From NCBI RefSeq assembly GCF_029227915.1, contig NC_079880.1:30747501-30811500 (forward strand): a stretch of DNA of 64,000 nucleotides, in the 5' to 3' direction. The notes beneath the pieces were generated by a model. That model had not been told where the DNA came from. It saw only the letters and a program-made list of their open reading frames with translations, and made no database searches. Source of the stretch: Hydractinia symbiolongicarpus. Taxonomy: Eukaryota > Cnidaria > Hydrozoa > Anthoathecata > Hydractiniidae. Of this stretch, positions 36,542-47,632 are shown in pieces. Position 1 is the stretch's first letter, and each line of letters opens with the position of its first letter. The translations under genes were made by a program, and so were the position numbers.

Positions 36542-37945
36542 CCGCCTGAATGTAATGTTACATGTGCATGATAGTTATCACCTTTACATGAGCTTTCGGT
36601 AGCGTCAGAATTTTCGTTTTTATTATATATCCATTGTTAAGTACATGATCTAGTTTTGCATGTCAAAAACAATAGAGTTTGTGTCCCACATGTGAAGTTT
36701 AACGATCGCATGAAATTTTCGTGTGGCTTATTGTTTTTTATAATTATCGCAGCTGCTAAGGGATTAACACAAAAAAATGTTTAAAAAGTTAATTACCCTT
36801 CGTGTCTCTATTGTTTCAGCACACGAACATCTTTTATTCACACATGAATTTATTTGTTAAGTATCTCCTATTTCGTAAACGCGTAAGCGAACGTTATTGT
36901 TCTGCACACGAAAGAAATGTTATATGTTTTGTTTATACATGCAACGAGATTTAAAATTTTAAGAACGAAAAGCGGCGATAGAATTGCTTTTTAAATCGCG
37001 TTTTAAAAATTTAAGAACGAAGAACAGCAATAGCTAAATAGATAAAATAGATAGATAATAGATAGATAAAAGCTTCGTTAGATCGCATTTTATGGCAATA
37101 GAAAAGCTTCGTTAGATCGCATTTTATAAGTTTAAGAACAAGAAGCGGCGGTAGATATGCTTTTTTAGATCGCGTTTTAAAATTTTTAAGAACGAAGAAC
37201 AGCAATAGAAAAGCTTCGTTGGATCGCATTTTAAAAATTTAAGAACCAAAGCGATGGTAGATATGCTTTTTTAAATCGCATTTTAAAGTTTAAAAACGAC
37301 GAACGGCGATAGAAAAGCTTTGTTAGATTGCATTTTAAAAGCTTAAGAACGAAAAGCGGCGATAGATATGCTTTTTTAGATCGGGTTTTAAAATTTTAAG
37401 AACGAAGAAGGGCGATAGAAAAGCTTTGTTAGATCGCATTTTAAAAGTTTAAAAACGACGAACGGCTATAGAAAAGCTTCGTTAGATTGCATTTTAAAAG
37501 CTTAAGAACGAAAAGCGACGGTAGATATGCTTTTTTAGATTGCATTTTAGAAATTTAAGAACAAAGTTTTTATTGAATATTTACTTAAAAAGCGCGATGA
37601 AAAAAATAAATATTTCTGAGAGTATATAAATAAAACTTTTTAGCGCTACAAGAAAAAAACACTTGCAAAAAAACTTTTGAGCACAGTAAAAAGAGAGTTA
37701 ATATTATTCCCGAATATTATAGTTGATATTTTGTGATTGTTAACACATTTAAACAATAACATGCATGTCTTAAATTCGAACAAAAGTTTTTCGTATATAT
37801 TATTGTTAACACATGTACCTATAGATAATAATAGAAACATGCAAAATACGTGTGATAACAATAGACACAAAGTTTTTTTATGTAAACATGACATCGTTAC
37901 GTGACAGCGTGAAATGCGTGTACATGTAACATTACATTCAGGCGG
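36542..37945. mobile_element. 1.4-kb DNA transposon/MITE flanked by TA
   Basis: Terminal inverted repeats start CCGCCTGAATGTAATGTTAC and continue ATGT for about 25 bp. They are near-perfect at 36542 and (complement) at 37945. TA directly flanks both ends (36540-36541, 37946-37947), as in Tc1/mariner insertions. There is no transposase; the interior is dominated by the tandem array at 36960-37565. Confidence 0.85.
36960..37565. repeat. Internal tandem array with two alternating monomers
   Basis: Units of about 56 bp share TTAAGAACGAA.A..GGCGATAGA and ..TTAGATCGCATTTTAAA. Two types alternate: GATATGCTTTTTTAGAT and GAAAAGCTTCGTTAGAT. This gives a dimeric period of about 112 bp. Confidence 0.9.
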
Positions 37946-38769
37946 TATTGTAGTTAACGATTATGTTTAGGATCTTCAAGTTGTTGTACAGCCTCTACTT
38001 TGCTTTCTAGTACCGTCACCTTCTGTTCGATTTCATGTTGAATATGAGTATATTCCTTTGAAACTTTGCTTTTACATAACATTGGTTGAACTTACACAAA
38101 CAACATATTTGATTATATTGCAGAAAGGCGTACATTTCATTACTTATAATTTTACATTTCAGTTGGTACCAATTTTCACAATAGTCACAACAGAGTTCAC
38201 TTCAACTTTATTTTCAACAGATCTATTAAATACATTTACCACAATTATCTCTAAAAATCTTGATCTTATACTCATGGACTAAATAGTAGTTTGAGTACTT
38301 TTTTTATTTAACAGACATTTATGCCTCCTTCCTTTGGTTGCAAATTTCTTTTCCATTTTAAATTTTTGTTGTTGTTTGAGGAATACTTTAAAAACAATGC
38401 CATTATAGGCCATTATTTTGAATGATTTTACCCAAGTTTTGTATATTTAAGCTAGACACGTGACATAACATCTAGAGGTAACAGCTACTGTAAATGCTTG
38501 TGTCTTGCAGTTGCCATTCATTGAGGTATCTGGTGTGGGTGAACGTTTTTCATGGTAACTATAGTATGGACACTGCCTCTTAAATATCAGTTTTTCATCC
38601 AACATGCCTTTAAGCACCAACATTAAAAAGTTCATTATATATTTAAAGAATTTTAATTGTGCATTTTATACACACGATAGCCATTTGTCAGTCATATTCA
38701 TAATTTTCTTCACTCAACCCAGAATACTTTTCCTATCCTTTTTCCAAGTGATTTCTCAATGAAAGACAT

Positions 38770-39135
38770 AATACACCTTTACGATAATTCGGGAAGACTA
38801 ACACTCCATCACAGCTTATTTTGTGATAAGAGGAGGTAAACATCACACTTTTATAAGAGTTTATTAAGGAGAAAACACGTTTTTTCGTGATAACTTTTCT
38901 TGCCGCCTTTTGTTTTTAATGAAAAGTACACATAAGTTGTATCTTATTATTATTAACGTTTCCTAAAAATTTGAAAGAAATTGATACGACTGAAGTTAAA
39001 AAACTGGAGAAAACACGCTTTCGTCCCTAACAAACTCTTATAAAAACACGATTTTTACCTCCTTTTTTCCGATATTGTAAAACGATGGAGAGCCGTAGGA
39101 ACGCATGTACAATTGAATTATCGTAAAGGTGTATT
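38770..39135. mobile_element. 366-bp MITE with long imperfect inverted repeats
   Basis: The ends read AATACACCTTTACGATAATT and its complement. Similarity continues inward for over 100 bp (GAGGTAAA.ATC, TTTTATAAGAGTTT, GAGAAAACACG). It has no coding capacity, and flanking TA/CATA bases are ambiguous as a target duplication. Confidence 0.85.
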
Positions 39136-39668
39136 CAGCATAGTTCTTGAAACGTCTGAGCGCAAAATGCACTTGCTACTACCTTACATTAACATAACCA
39201 AAATTGCTTTAAAATGTGTTAAGCATTAGGCAGCATGCATGCTACATCCATTATATTCTTTACTAGGAATTTTAAAGCTCGCGCAATTTTCGAATTAAAT
39301 AATAAATCTTATACTTACATAGATATAGCTAGCCTATATCTTTCTGATCAGAAAAATGTCACGCTCCTTTTCTTTATGTGTTTTTTTATTAGAATACATT
39401 TTCATGTTCTTGTTCAGTGTTTACCACGACCACCGTTCCTATCAAGGATCCGTCAGGAGGGTTAAGTTATTGAAATAATATTTCTATTACCTACAAGTAT
39501 TGCGTTGAAAAGAATAATTATAAAAAGAAAAATACAATAAATGTACTATTTTTTAAAATAACTTTTTTTCAATTTATTAAATAGATTATTTGTCCTTAAA
39601 ATTTTTTTAAACTTTTTAAGCTCCCTACCTTTTACTTGCACTTTAAAATCGAAAACGAAAGAAAAACG

Positions 39669-40187
39669 ATGGGCCGTAGAAGACATACAACAATCAAAAT
39701 GGCCGACGATAAAGTTCCACGCAAACCAAGGTAAAACAGAGATACTGACTGTAGCTAGCTAGCTGCACTATTTTTTATGAGCATAACCGTTTGTACTGAC
39801 TATGCCGTAGCAAATGAGTGGATAATAACACGTGAGTTACAGTTGAGCCTGTAGCTAAGGCAGAAGGAAGTTCTACCTCAGTTTGTACCGTCCAGGCCGC
39901 CCGCATGGAGCTATACATTTAGCTAGTTACCTACGATGGCCTCTATGGCTCACTTCTCTTCCAATTTAAAAGCACTTCTTTTCTATGATTTAAACGGTTT
40001 TCTTCTGTATTCTCACCTTTTCTGTATTTTTACACTTCTTTTCTGAACATAACACTTCTCTGCACGTGGTCCAAAACTTTTTCTTTACAACTTAATTTAA
40101 AAATCTGGTCTGCAAATTTACACACATGGTCTGTATATATATTTTTTTACTTTTCGCAGGAAGTATACCTGGCTAACAAGGGATTAC
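39669..40187 (+). CDS. Candidate first exon and interrupted second exon
   Basis: The ATG at 39699 (context AAAATGG; an in-frame ATG lies 30 bp upstream) opens MADDKVPRKPR, followed by the donor AG|GTAAAA at 39730/39731. An acceptor TTTTCGCAG at 40159 then gives an in-phase continuation RKYTWLTRDY. A transposon starts at 40188, just 28 bp into this second exon. This may be the start of a real gene disrupted by the insertion, or a chance fit. No family is recognised. Confidence 0.35.
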
Positions 40188-40859
40188 AGGGGAAGTCCAG
40201 TCATTTTTCAAATTTTTTTTTAAAAATCAAAAATCGTGTGAATAATTTCTGAAAATATTTTTTTAAAAATTTGTATTACAAATGATATAGATGTCTATCA
40301 AAGTTTAGGATTGCAACTTTTTTTTTAAATGACACAAAATTTTTATTGTTATCATGGAGGTCTGGGCTCCATTGTTTATTTTGACGTATTCATGACAACA
40401 GCTTTCTGCATGCCGCAATTCTTCAGTTGTCAAATACACCACTTCAAACAAGTCATAAATATACTATTGTTTTTTACTGTTATCATGGTTACTTGTGGTG
40501 CTTAAAACTCGTCCACCAAAAAATCGGTAGCTGATGTAAAATAAACAACATCGTAAGAAATAGCTAGCAGCTATAAAGCGAGATACACCATATCCAGCAG
40601 ACACGAATTTCGTTCTTTGTGGTATGCATTTCACGTCCAAATGTTTTCAATGCAATGTCAAGGTATTTCTTGCACTTCTTAAATTTTTCTTGACTTCTTT
40701 TCAAATTATCTCTTTTGTAAATAAGCTTGTTGCGAACTTTATTCACCTTCAATACAACTGTCTTTTGATCTTTTTGTCCATTAATAACCAGGAGGTAAAA
40801 CTACATTTTTTTTTATTTATCTGTGGCTCTGTGAGAAAGTTTAAATTATTACCAAACGC

Positions 40860-41423
40860 TATTCTACGGTATTTTCATTCTCGAAGCCGCTACCTGCGTA
40901 TCCGTGGGGTATATTATTGGGTAAATAATACACTATATCATGAAGAACTTACCCTGCTACAACAAGCTCAGAAGTAGTGGTTAACCGAAGAAAACCCTGC
41001 TTACATCGCCCGGGAGAAAATTGTTAATGAAAAACAGCTACTAAACGATTTTAAATACGTAGCTGATTTCAAGCACACTGGACAGCTCAAGGTTTACCAT
41101 TCAAGTACTCATACGCTGGGATGGTTGCTAGGACGCAACTAGCTGTGCTTGACCACAACTCGGGTGTAGAACGACAACAAGCCACTACATCCGATGGGAG
41201 GTTGAAGTTCATTTTCACCAAAATTATGAAGGAGTGGGTGGCAAAAAAGGTAATGAATCCGAAAGAAAAGAAATACAACTTGATGAAGAAAGTGTTTGGT
41301 TTGGTTCAAAAAATTAAAGGTCCTAAATTTTTTAAGTTGCCTGAGACACCCACAAATATGGCATTAAAAATAAACCCTTGGAAGGAAGTTGTTCTCTGGA
41401 ATATGCGTTCAAAATTCACCTAA
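40860..41423 (+). pseudogene. Transposase-like protein relic (HTGxLxVYHS / ARTQLAxLDHN family)
   Basis: Frame pieces are NTLYHEELTLLQQAQK, a TAG, then WLTEENPAYIAREKIVNEKQ and FKHTGQLKVYHS. After a shift with a small deletion come YAGMVARTQLAVLDHNSG, ERQQATTSDGR and KEWVAKKVMNPKEKKYNL. These blocks match the C-terminal half of a protein family that is abundant and uncharacterised in cnidarian and fish genomes, often with THAP-type N termini. It is thought to be transposon-encoded (from memory, not searched). The stop, the frameshift and the missing N-terminal half make it non-functional. Confidence 0.7.
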
Positions 41424-41610
41424 AAGTAACCCCCCCTGGTTTAGAAATGAGATTTAGCATTACATCAGGAAACGCTTATTTTACAATTCCGGGGGAGATT
41501 TGTTATATTTTAAAAACATATATTGTAAAAATTTCATTCATCATCTTTACAATTGTACATGTTCTTATATTTTATTTGTCCAAATCCATTCCTGACTCTA
41601 TGTATGGCAC

Positions 41611-42268
41611 TTATACCCCATTGGGCTGCAGGTATTCATTATGGATTACCCACACAACACATAATGGTATAGGTTTTCGATAACCTATGCCCAGTCTTCT
41701 ATACACCCACCATATTGTTTATAAGCAGCAAACCGATATGATCTGTTGCACAGTTTATGATGAATCCCTCTCATGTTGTGAATAGCACCTAGTGCTGTCC
41801 ATAGCACGGGTTCAGGCAAACAAACCATTTTGAATTCATTCGAATTTGTAACACACCTATGACCTAAGCGAAAAAAGAAAAAAGATCTTTAAAAAGGCTT
41901 ACCCCAGTGTGTATATCAACAATGTAACAAACAAGTAATGTAACAAACAAGGAAGTAAAATACACGATAAGAAGATATTTTATTCAACAGAAACTTTGAA
42001 AATGACCGTCCGGAATATCATTTTTATCACAACAACATAAACTTTCCGCTTCAGTGACCATAGTTTTACCCTTTTTGCACTGGCACCACTCAACATTTCC
42101 AACACAATTTCCAGCTTCAACATTGCAGTTTTCTGCACCAACGTTGTTTTCTAAAGCTGCAGCCACTTCACTTTGACTCTGTTCCCGTTCGAACATGAAA
42201 GGAAATAAACCAAATTCTTCATCTTCATTAAATTCACCATCGCTTACATCAGAAGAGGAAGATGACAT
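41611..42268 (-). pseudogene. P2RX7 intracellular (C-terminal) domain-like gene, frameshifted
   Basis: Exon 1 (42268-41995) encodes an acidic Ser-rich start, FGLFPFMFEREQ (residues 19-30; compare the PYxFEP motif usual in this family), and the Cys-rich VEWCQCKKGKTMVTEAESLC (59-78). Exon 2 starts at 41863 after acceptor TCGCTTAG, and phases agree. It encodes CVTNSNEFKMVCLPEPVLWT, RSYRFAAYKQYGG, then a stop (41685-41687). A shifted frame continues with LGIGYRKPIPLCVVWVIHNE and a stop at 41611. Block order matches the zinc-binding ballast domain of P2X7 receptors and the many stand-alone P2X7-C proteins of cnidarians. There are no channel segments. One frameshift and an early stop mark it as decayed. 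Confidence 0.78.
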
Positions 42269-42711
42269 AACTACTTCAAGATAAGTTTACTACTGCAATG
42301 AAGTAATGTGTTGTCACGAATGATGTCAGAAGAATATTAGTGTCCAGACTACTCGTTGCGGAAAAATATCATGAAGTGAAAGTAGAAATGGTATGAGGGA
42401 AAATTGCTTTTTTCATGACTTTTAGAACCTTGCAGCTGAAAAAAATATTTTGGCTGTTATACAGACATGTAATATTGTGATTTTATAAATTTTAAAAATT
42501 TACCGGACTTCCTCTTTACTTTACCAACAGCTTGTAGCAGGTCCTAGTGCATGTGCATATGAATAAAATCATATCACAAATCAATTCAGATCAGTAGCAA
42601 AGTAGTTACTGCATGGTTTTATTTATCAATAGATTTTGCCAATAAATGGCAAAAGAAAGTCCTCAAAATCATGATAGTGTCCACTAAAAAAGTACAACAT
42701 GCTTTTTCTTT

Positions 42712-42840
42712 TTAAAGAATGTGCTTTATAGAATATGGGAGTGAGATTTAGGTTTACAATTAGTCTTTTGTTTAGAACAATAGAATAAAGAATAATGAAC
42801 AGCCAGGTTAGAATTTTGTATTCTTATTAAAAAACGAAAT
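42712..42840 (+). repeat. Dispersed repeat, copy 2 (partner at 10020-10170)
   Basis: It shares ordered blocks with 10020-10170: GAATATG..GAGT, GATTTAGGTTTACAAT, TTTTGTTTAGAACAAT, AAAGAATAATGA, AGGTTAGAA. It is an old interspersed repeat without clear ends. Confidence 0.55.
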
Positions 42841-43142
42841 ACCAGTTTATGGTCCACTACCATTAATTTTTTTGGAGATTTATTAATTGATAACACCACT
42901 TGATCTTTTTCATGGTTGGGAACTAGTATGTCAATTATTCACCCTTGTCTACAGGAATTTTCTCCGTCATCTATTATATATCGAAAAGCCTAGTGTTTGT
43001 TATCAAAGTCCAGCTTAATCAATATTCCAGACCAGAATTTGGGCTAAGATTTTTTAGAGTTTATGGAAGAGAGTGTTTTTCACTTTGGAAGAGAAGTGCT
43101 TTGAACAGGAAAGAAGATTTCTGAGGAAAGAACCAATTGTTT

Positions 43143-43842
43143 CAGTCTTCGAATTTCATATATATTTGCTTCGGCAAATAAATACCGAAGTAACTTCGCA
43201 ATTTTTCAAAATCACTTTGGCAGTCCTTCAGCAGAAAAAATGCCGAAGACAATGGTCAAAAGTACTGAAGACCTTCGTCAATTGCCTCGGCAGACTTCGG
43301 CACTTTCTTTGACACTTTTTAAAATGAAAAAAATATAAATATGATGCCAAGCCTTGACGAGTATCAAACATCAACAAATTCAACTGAGTTAATCCTGATG
43401 TTTTTGTTTTTCTTGGGAACGATAATACAACTTTACTTGGTCACTCCACTATTTTGAACCGCAGGCTGAACTGAATAAAACTACGGGCCAACATTAAGTT
43501 TGTCAACACAGTGCAGTGAATTGGTTGAAGGGATCGTGTCGTCTACCTTCACGTCGTTTAAGGGTTTTACAACATTCTCCCTTAAAAGAGAATTCAATAG
43601 CTGGGGGCATCGAGACTAAATGTTTTTTATTTAGTGGGCAGTAGAAAGTTATTTGTGTGATTGTGGCGATATCTGTTTGATGAAATCTAGGAGTATGGAT
43701 AATATGAATATTCATAAAAAAAAGGGAAACTACAACAGTCAACAATCGAGTTTTTCTTCGGCAATATTATTGCCGAAGCGAAAGCCTTATAACTGCTAAT
43801 ACTTCGGCAATTGCCGAGTGCCGAAGCGAAATTCGAAGGCTG
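43143..43842. mobile_element. 700-bp non-autonomous DNA transposon, CAG...CTG ends
   Basis: Inverted ends are CAGTCTTCGAATTTC (left) and CAGCCTTCGAATTTC (right, complement). Direct TTGTTT repeats flank both sides (43137-43142, 43843-43848). Many CTTCGGCA subterminal motifs occur in both orientations within 150 bp of each end, as in hAT elements. No transposase. Confidence 0.8.
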
Positions 43843-43848
43843 TTGTTT

Positions 43849-46103
43849 TGACTGAGGAAAAAAGTGTTTTTATCAAGAATAAAAGTGATCCATAAGGGCC
43901 ATCAAAGATCGCAGTTACCACCACGTGAAAAAGTTCATTATTTTAAAAAATGTATTATTGTCCTACTTTTCCAAAAAGGTAAAATTTGAGGCACACTACA
44001 CCCTAGCACCAACATTTTACTTTATTTTTCTCTATTTTGATAAAATACTGACCAATTATAACCCTGCTCAAATCTCGCATACTTTAAAAAAAGTGTTTTT
44101 TTTACTTGGCTTACTGAACCAGACAATGTGGTTTTGCAGTGCAGTGATCACCAGGAAAATAGCTTCTTGACGTGTGCTATAACAGATGTAATGCAAGGGT
44201 CAGGGTTTTTTAAAATAACCTTTAAACACCATTTTGCATGGTAACACAAGTGCAGAGGCAAAATAATAAATAATGAAAATTTCCTAATGGTACTTTTGTG
44301 ATGCAGACAACAGTATTCTGAGTTATCAGTTCCTTCAGCCTAAGAAAGCTCGACAGTCGCAATATCAGCAGGTAAATAGTTGACCTAACCTAGATCCCAA
44401 CTGATCATGACATCTGACTTTTTTATGAAAAACATTTACCTTGCACCCAGCTATTTGCCACCCTATTGTGGCTTATTTTAAAGATTATTGATTAAAACTA
44501 AAGTTAAATCCTAACCACTGATGTATCACAGATGCTCTTGACCAATGGAATCTGCAGTGGTACAATTTGCAAGCAGAGGTACAATAAAAACGAAAATTTT
44601 CGGACAGAAAAACTTTCGGATTTTTTTTGTCTGAAAATTTTTCTGTCCAAAATTTGTCTCCAAAAATTTTAGTTTTTCTATTTTTTTTAAAATGGACCAG
44701 TGCATAGAAATTATGTATATATAAACAGAAAATCAATAAAAACTGCAGTTTTTGTACTTATTATTTTCGTTATTCTCACATTTGATTATGATCTAAACTA
44801 CTGTGCCATCAAAAAAAAAATTAAATTTCGATGGATTTTCTAAAAAAGTGAAGAACTTTAGGTTACTAGGTCCTAGAAAGCTGAAAGTTTCAGCAATAGT
44901 GTACACTGCTATTATCTTTTATTCTAGTAGTTTACAACTTAGTAAAAATAAATAGGTTACAGAAGAAAATATCAGCTACCATTAAAAGTAACCCTGAATA
45001 TTTAACCTTAATGTTACAAGACGGAAGACTAGTTTAAATGACCAAAGGGTTATAGGGGTACATCTTGTTATAAAAATGTGAAAGGATTTCACTGAAGAAA
45101 AGTGAAAATTTGTGGGTTACCTTATTTTAGGGTTGCAAGAGTTTTTAAATAGTCAAACTTAGACTTTTTTTCATTGTAGTAGTATCAATTTTACCTCTAG
45201 TAGTTCAAAGTGATCATTTGAGTGAAAATTAACAGGTTACATCGAAATTTAAGTTTTAAAGTAACCCTAAAAAGCTTACATCCAACTTGATTAAGTAAAA
45301 AGGTGAATTAAATTACAATTTGCATTAAAGTTATACTGATTTGTGAGGGTAAATGGGTTACACAAAGCATTGTCAAAAACTTCCTAGAATGGCTTTTTTT
45401 GCTGAAATTTACAAAGTCTTTCAAAGAGCATATTTTGATAGTAAACTTTCTTATATGCAAATGCAAGCTATGACTTTTATCAACAAACTAATACTTTTTT
45501 CATTACGTGAAAAAATCTGGGTTATAAAGTAGAAGCAAGATGTTGCTCTAAAAATAAAGAAGAAAACAAATGTTGCTCGTAAACCATAGTATAGTTATTA
45601 AAAACTAAATATGGAAGTTTGGAAATAAACTAGCAAATCTAAAATCTAAATCAAATTGGTGATACACCAAAATGCTCAACATACCACAAAATGTCACAAT
45701 AGTCAGCATCTGAAATTGTGTGAAAGTTTCCAACAGATTGTTTAAAATTACCAAGAGTGTAAACCACACTTTCTTTGAAAAAGAATGTGTGCCTTTAGCT
45801 TTCAATTTTAAACTTCAGGCCATCACTAGATTTTCCAAATTTCTCTAAAAAGCGACCCTTTAAGTATGGTTGCCCTGCAGAAATTTTTTAACCCACAGTC
45901 ATCAATGGTATCACACTCTACAGTAGACTCTTCATTTGTGATCAGTATAAACCTATGTTTAAGAAGACAAATCTTTTTCTGTGTGAAAGTCAGTCCTAAA
46001 AAATCCTGAAGTCTTACTCTATACTAAAACAAGCTAAATGGGAGAAACTTAAATACTTTCTAAAAACTTCTGGAAAGGTACCTCAATACTTTCATCTGTT
46101 CTA
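43849..46103. other. Gene-free DNA
   Basis: No exon is supported. A palindromic patch (CGAAAATTTTCGGACAGAAA with its near complement) lies at about 44590-44660. Scattered GGTTAC/GTAACC blocks lie at 44860-45370. Confidence 0.4.
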
Positions 46104-46466
46104 CTAACTTAAATAAAAGCCAACTGCCCTGAAGCCAAACTCTTCAAAGCCAAATTGAACATCGTATTCAATGGAATTGCTAGATCTGTCTACCAATGAA
46201 CTTCTCTTATAACTTTTGCCACAAAATGTTTCAGTATCTCCTTCATGCATCTTCACATGTCTATTAAGAAACCATTGGTAGTTAAATTCTTTTCCACATA
46301 CTTGACATTTCTTCTCCATCTTGCCTTTGCACTTGGAATTATGTGACTTCAATAAATCTTTTCTGGTAAAAGTCTTACTACACTTTCTACAGAAAAACTT
46401 GTTCACAACTCAGCTTATGCCTGTATAGATGTTGTCGGTGTTTTAGGTCTTTTTGCATTTGTCACA
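46104..46466 (-). pseudogene. C2H2 zinc-finger protein fragment
   Basis: The minus-strand frame 46406-46104 has two C2H2-type units: FFCRKCSKTFTRKDLLKSHN (with SKC in place of the second His) and KKCQVCGKEFNYQWFLNRH followed by VKMH. Upstream, MAYQCDKCKKT and LKHRQHLYRHKLSC form a third finger, split by frame changes (46466-46395). The C-terminal 40 residues look like read-through. It is probably a broken copy of a zinc-finger gene, or a sequence with assembly indels. Confidence 0.6.
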
Positions 46467-46704
46467 TTGATAAGCCATGACTTTATATTAGTTTTTACCT
46501 AGAAAGAGTTACCAAAACGTTTTGAGTTTATATTTTGAAACTTTGTAGCACATGGTTTGATAAAAAAGACTAGGTAAAACATAATGGTAGCAAACATTGC
46601 AATGCAATGTCATAAGTTTTGGTTCAAACATCTAACCCATTTTGTTTTTGTTTGAGGAAATGGAATTTGAAGTTTGGAATTTTAATGTAAAAATTAGAAA
46701 AAAA

Positions 46705-47175
46705 GCAATTATGGCTTGTAACTCTGTTTTACTCACCCAGAATGTTAGTATAACCCATTTAATTTCACTTATTTCAAAATTTGTACCTGTAAGAAGATAA
46801 ATATAAAGTAAACCATTTCTCAAAGTAACCTTACAGGCATTAAAAATTTTAAAAAGCAATTATTCTAATAATTTATGTACTTACCAACTAGAACAGAAAC
46901 AAAAATGATGTAACACAGGTAATTTCACAGTTTTCTCAATTTCACTTTAAACTTAAAGCAAGTACATAAAAAGTACAAAACAAAATTAGTATATACAAAA
47001 CTACATTCAACCTTATTTTGTGGCATTGTTAGGGCTTGTAACTCTGTTTTACTCCCCTGGAACATTAAGGTAACCCATTTAACTTCACTTATTTCAAAAT
47101 TTGTATCTTTGAAAAGATAAATATAAAGTTCTATCTTTTAACCATTTCTCGAAGTAATTTTACAAGTGTTTTAAA
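46705..47175 (+). repeat. Pair of direct repeats, about 145 bp each
   Basis: 46705-46850 and 47027-47175 share GGCTTGTAACTCTGTTTTAC, TAACCCATTTAA.TTCACTT and ATTTCAAAATTTGTA, then AAGATAAATATAAAGT. They are probably an old segmental or interspersed duplication. Confidence 0.8.
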
Positions 47176-47632
47176 TAGTAACCTAAGCGTAACCCGGCAT
47201 GCATGTAACCTGCTTTTTTTCACATAAAGTAAAAAGTTATATCTCTATACATAGTAACACATTTAAGTTGGTTCTTTTTTATATTAGTTCATAAATTATA
47301 CAACTTTTTCTAAAGCATTTAATTTTAAATGTAACCTGTTTATTTTCACTTTTACAAGCATTTAACTAAACACAGGTAGAAACCCCCTTTAATTTTTGAC
47401 CATGATCATTTGGCTGAGGCTCTTTATATAAAGTTAGATCCTGAAACCCCTTTTTTAGGTCTTGATTGAATATAGTACACTTTAAATGCTTCTAACCTTT
47501 TTGTGTCATTTCCTGATAATCATTACTTTTGAAATTTGGTAAAGTTTGTTTAAAAGAATTACCCATACATTTTTTGACGTTATAAATCTTGTCCAAATAT
47601 TTTCCGCTAAAATAATAATTTTAGTTCTTAAT

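Larger units (their letters stand above)
40188..42515. mobile_element. 2.3-kb DNA transposon carrying convergent transposase-like and P2RX7-C-like genes
   Basis: Terminal inverted repeats are AGGGGAAGTCCAGT at the left and AGAGGAAGTCCGGT (complement) at the right, with weaker similarity beyond. The direct repeat TTAC flanks both ends (40184-40187, 42516-42519). Inside, a plus-strand transposase-like relic (about 40860-41423) converges on a minus-strand two-exon gene relic (42268-41611). The 4-bp duplication does not fit TTAA-targeting Kolobok/piggyBac exactly, so I leave the superfamily open. Confidence 0.75.
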
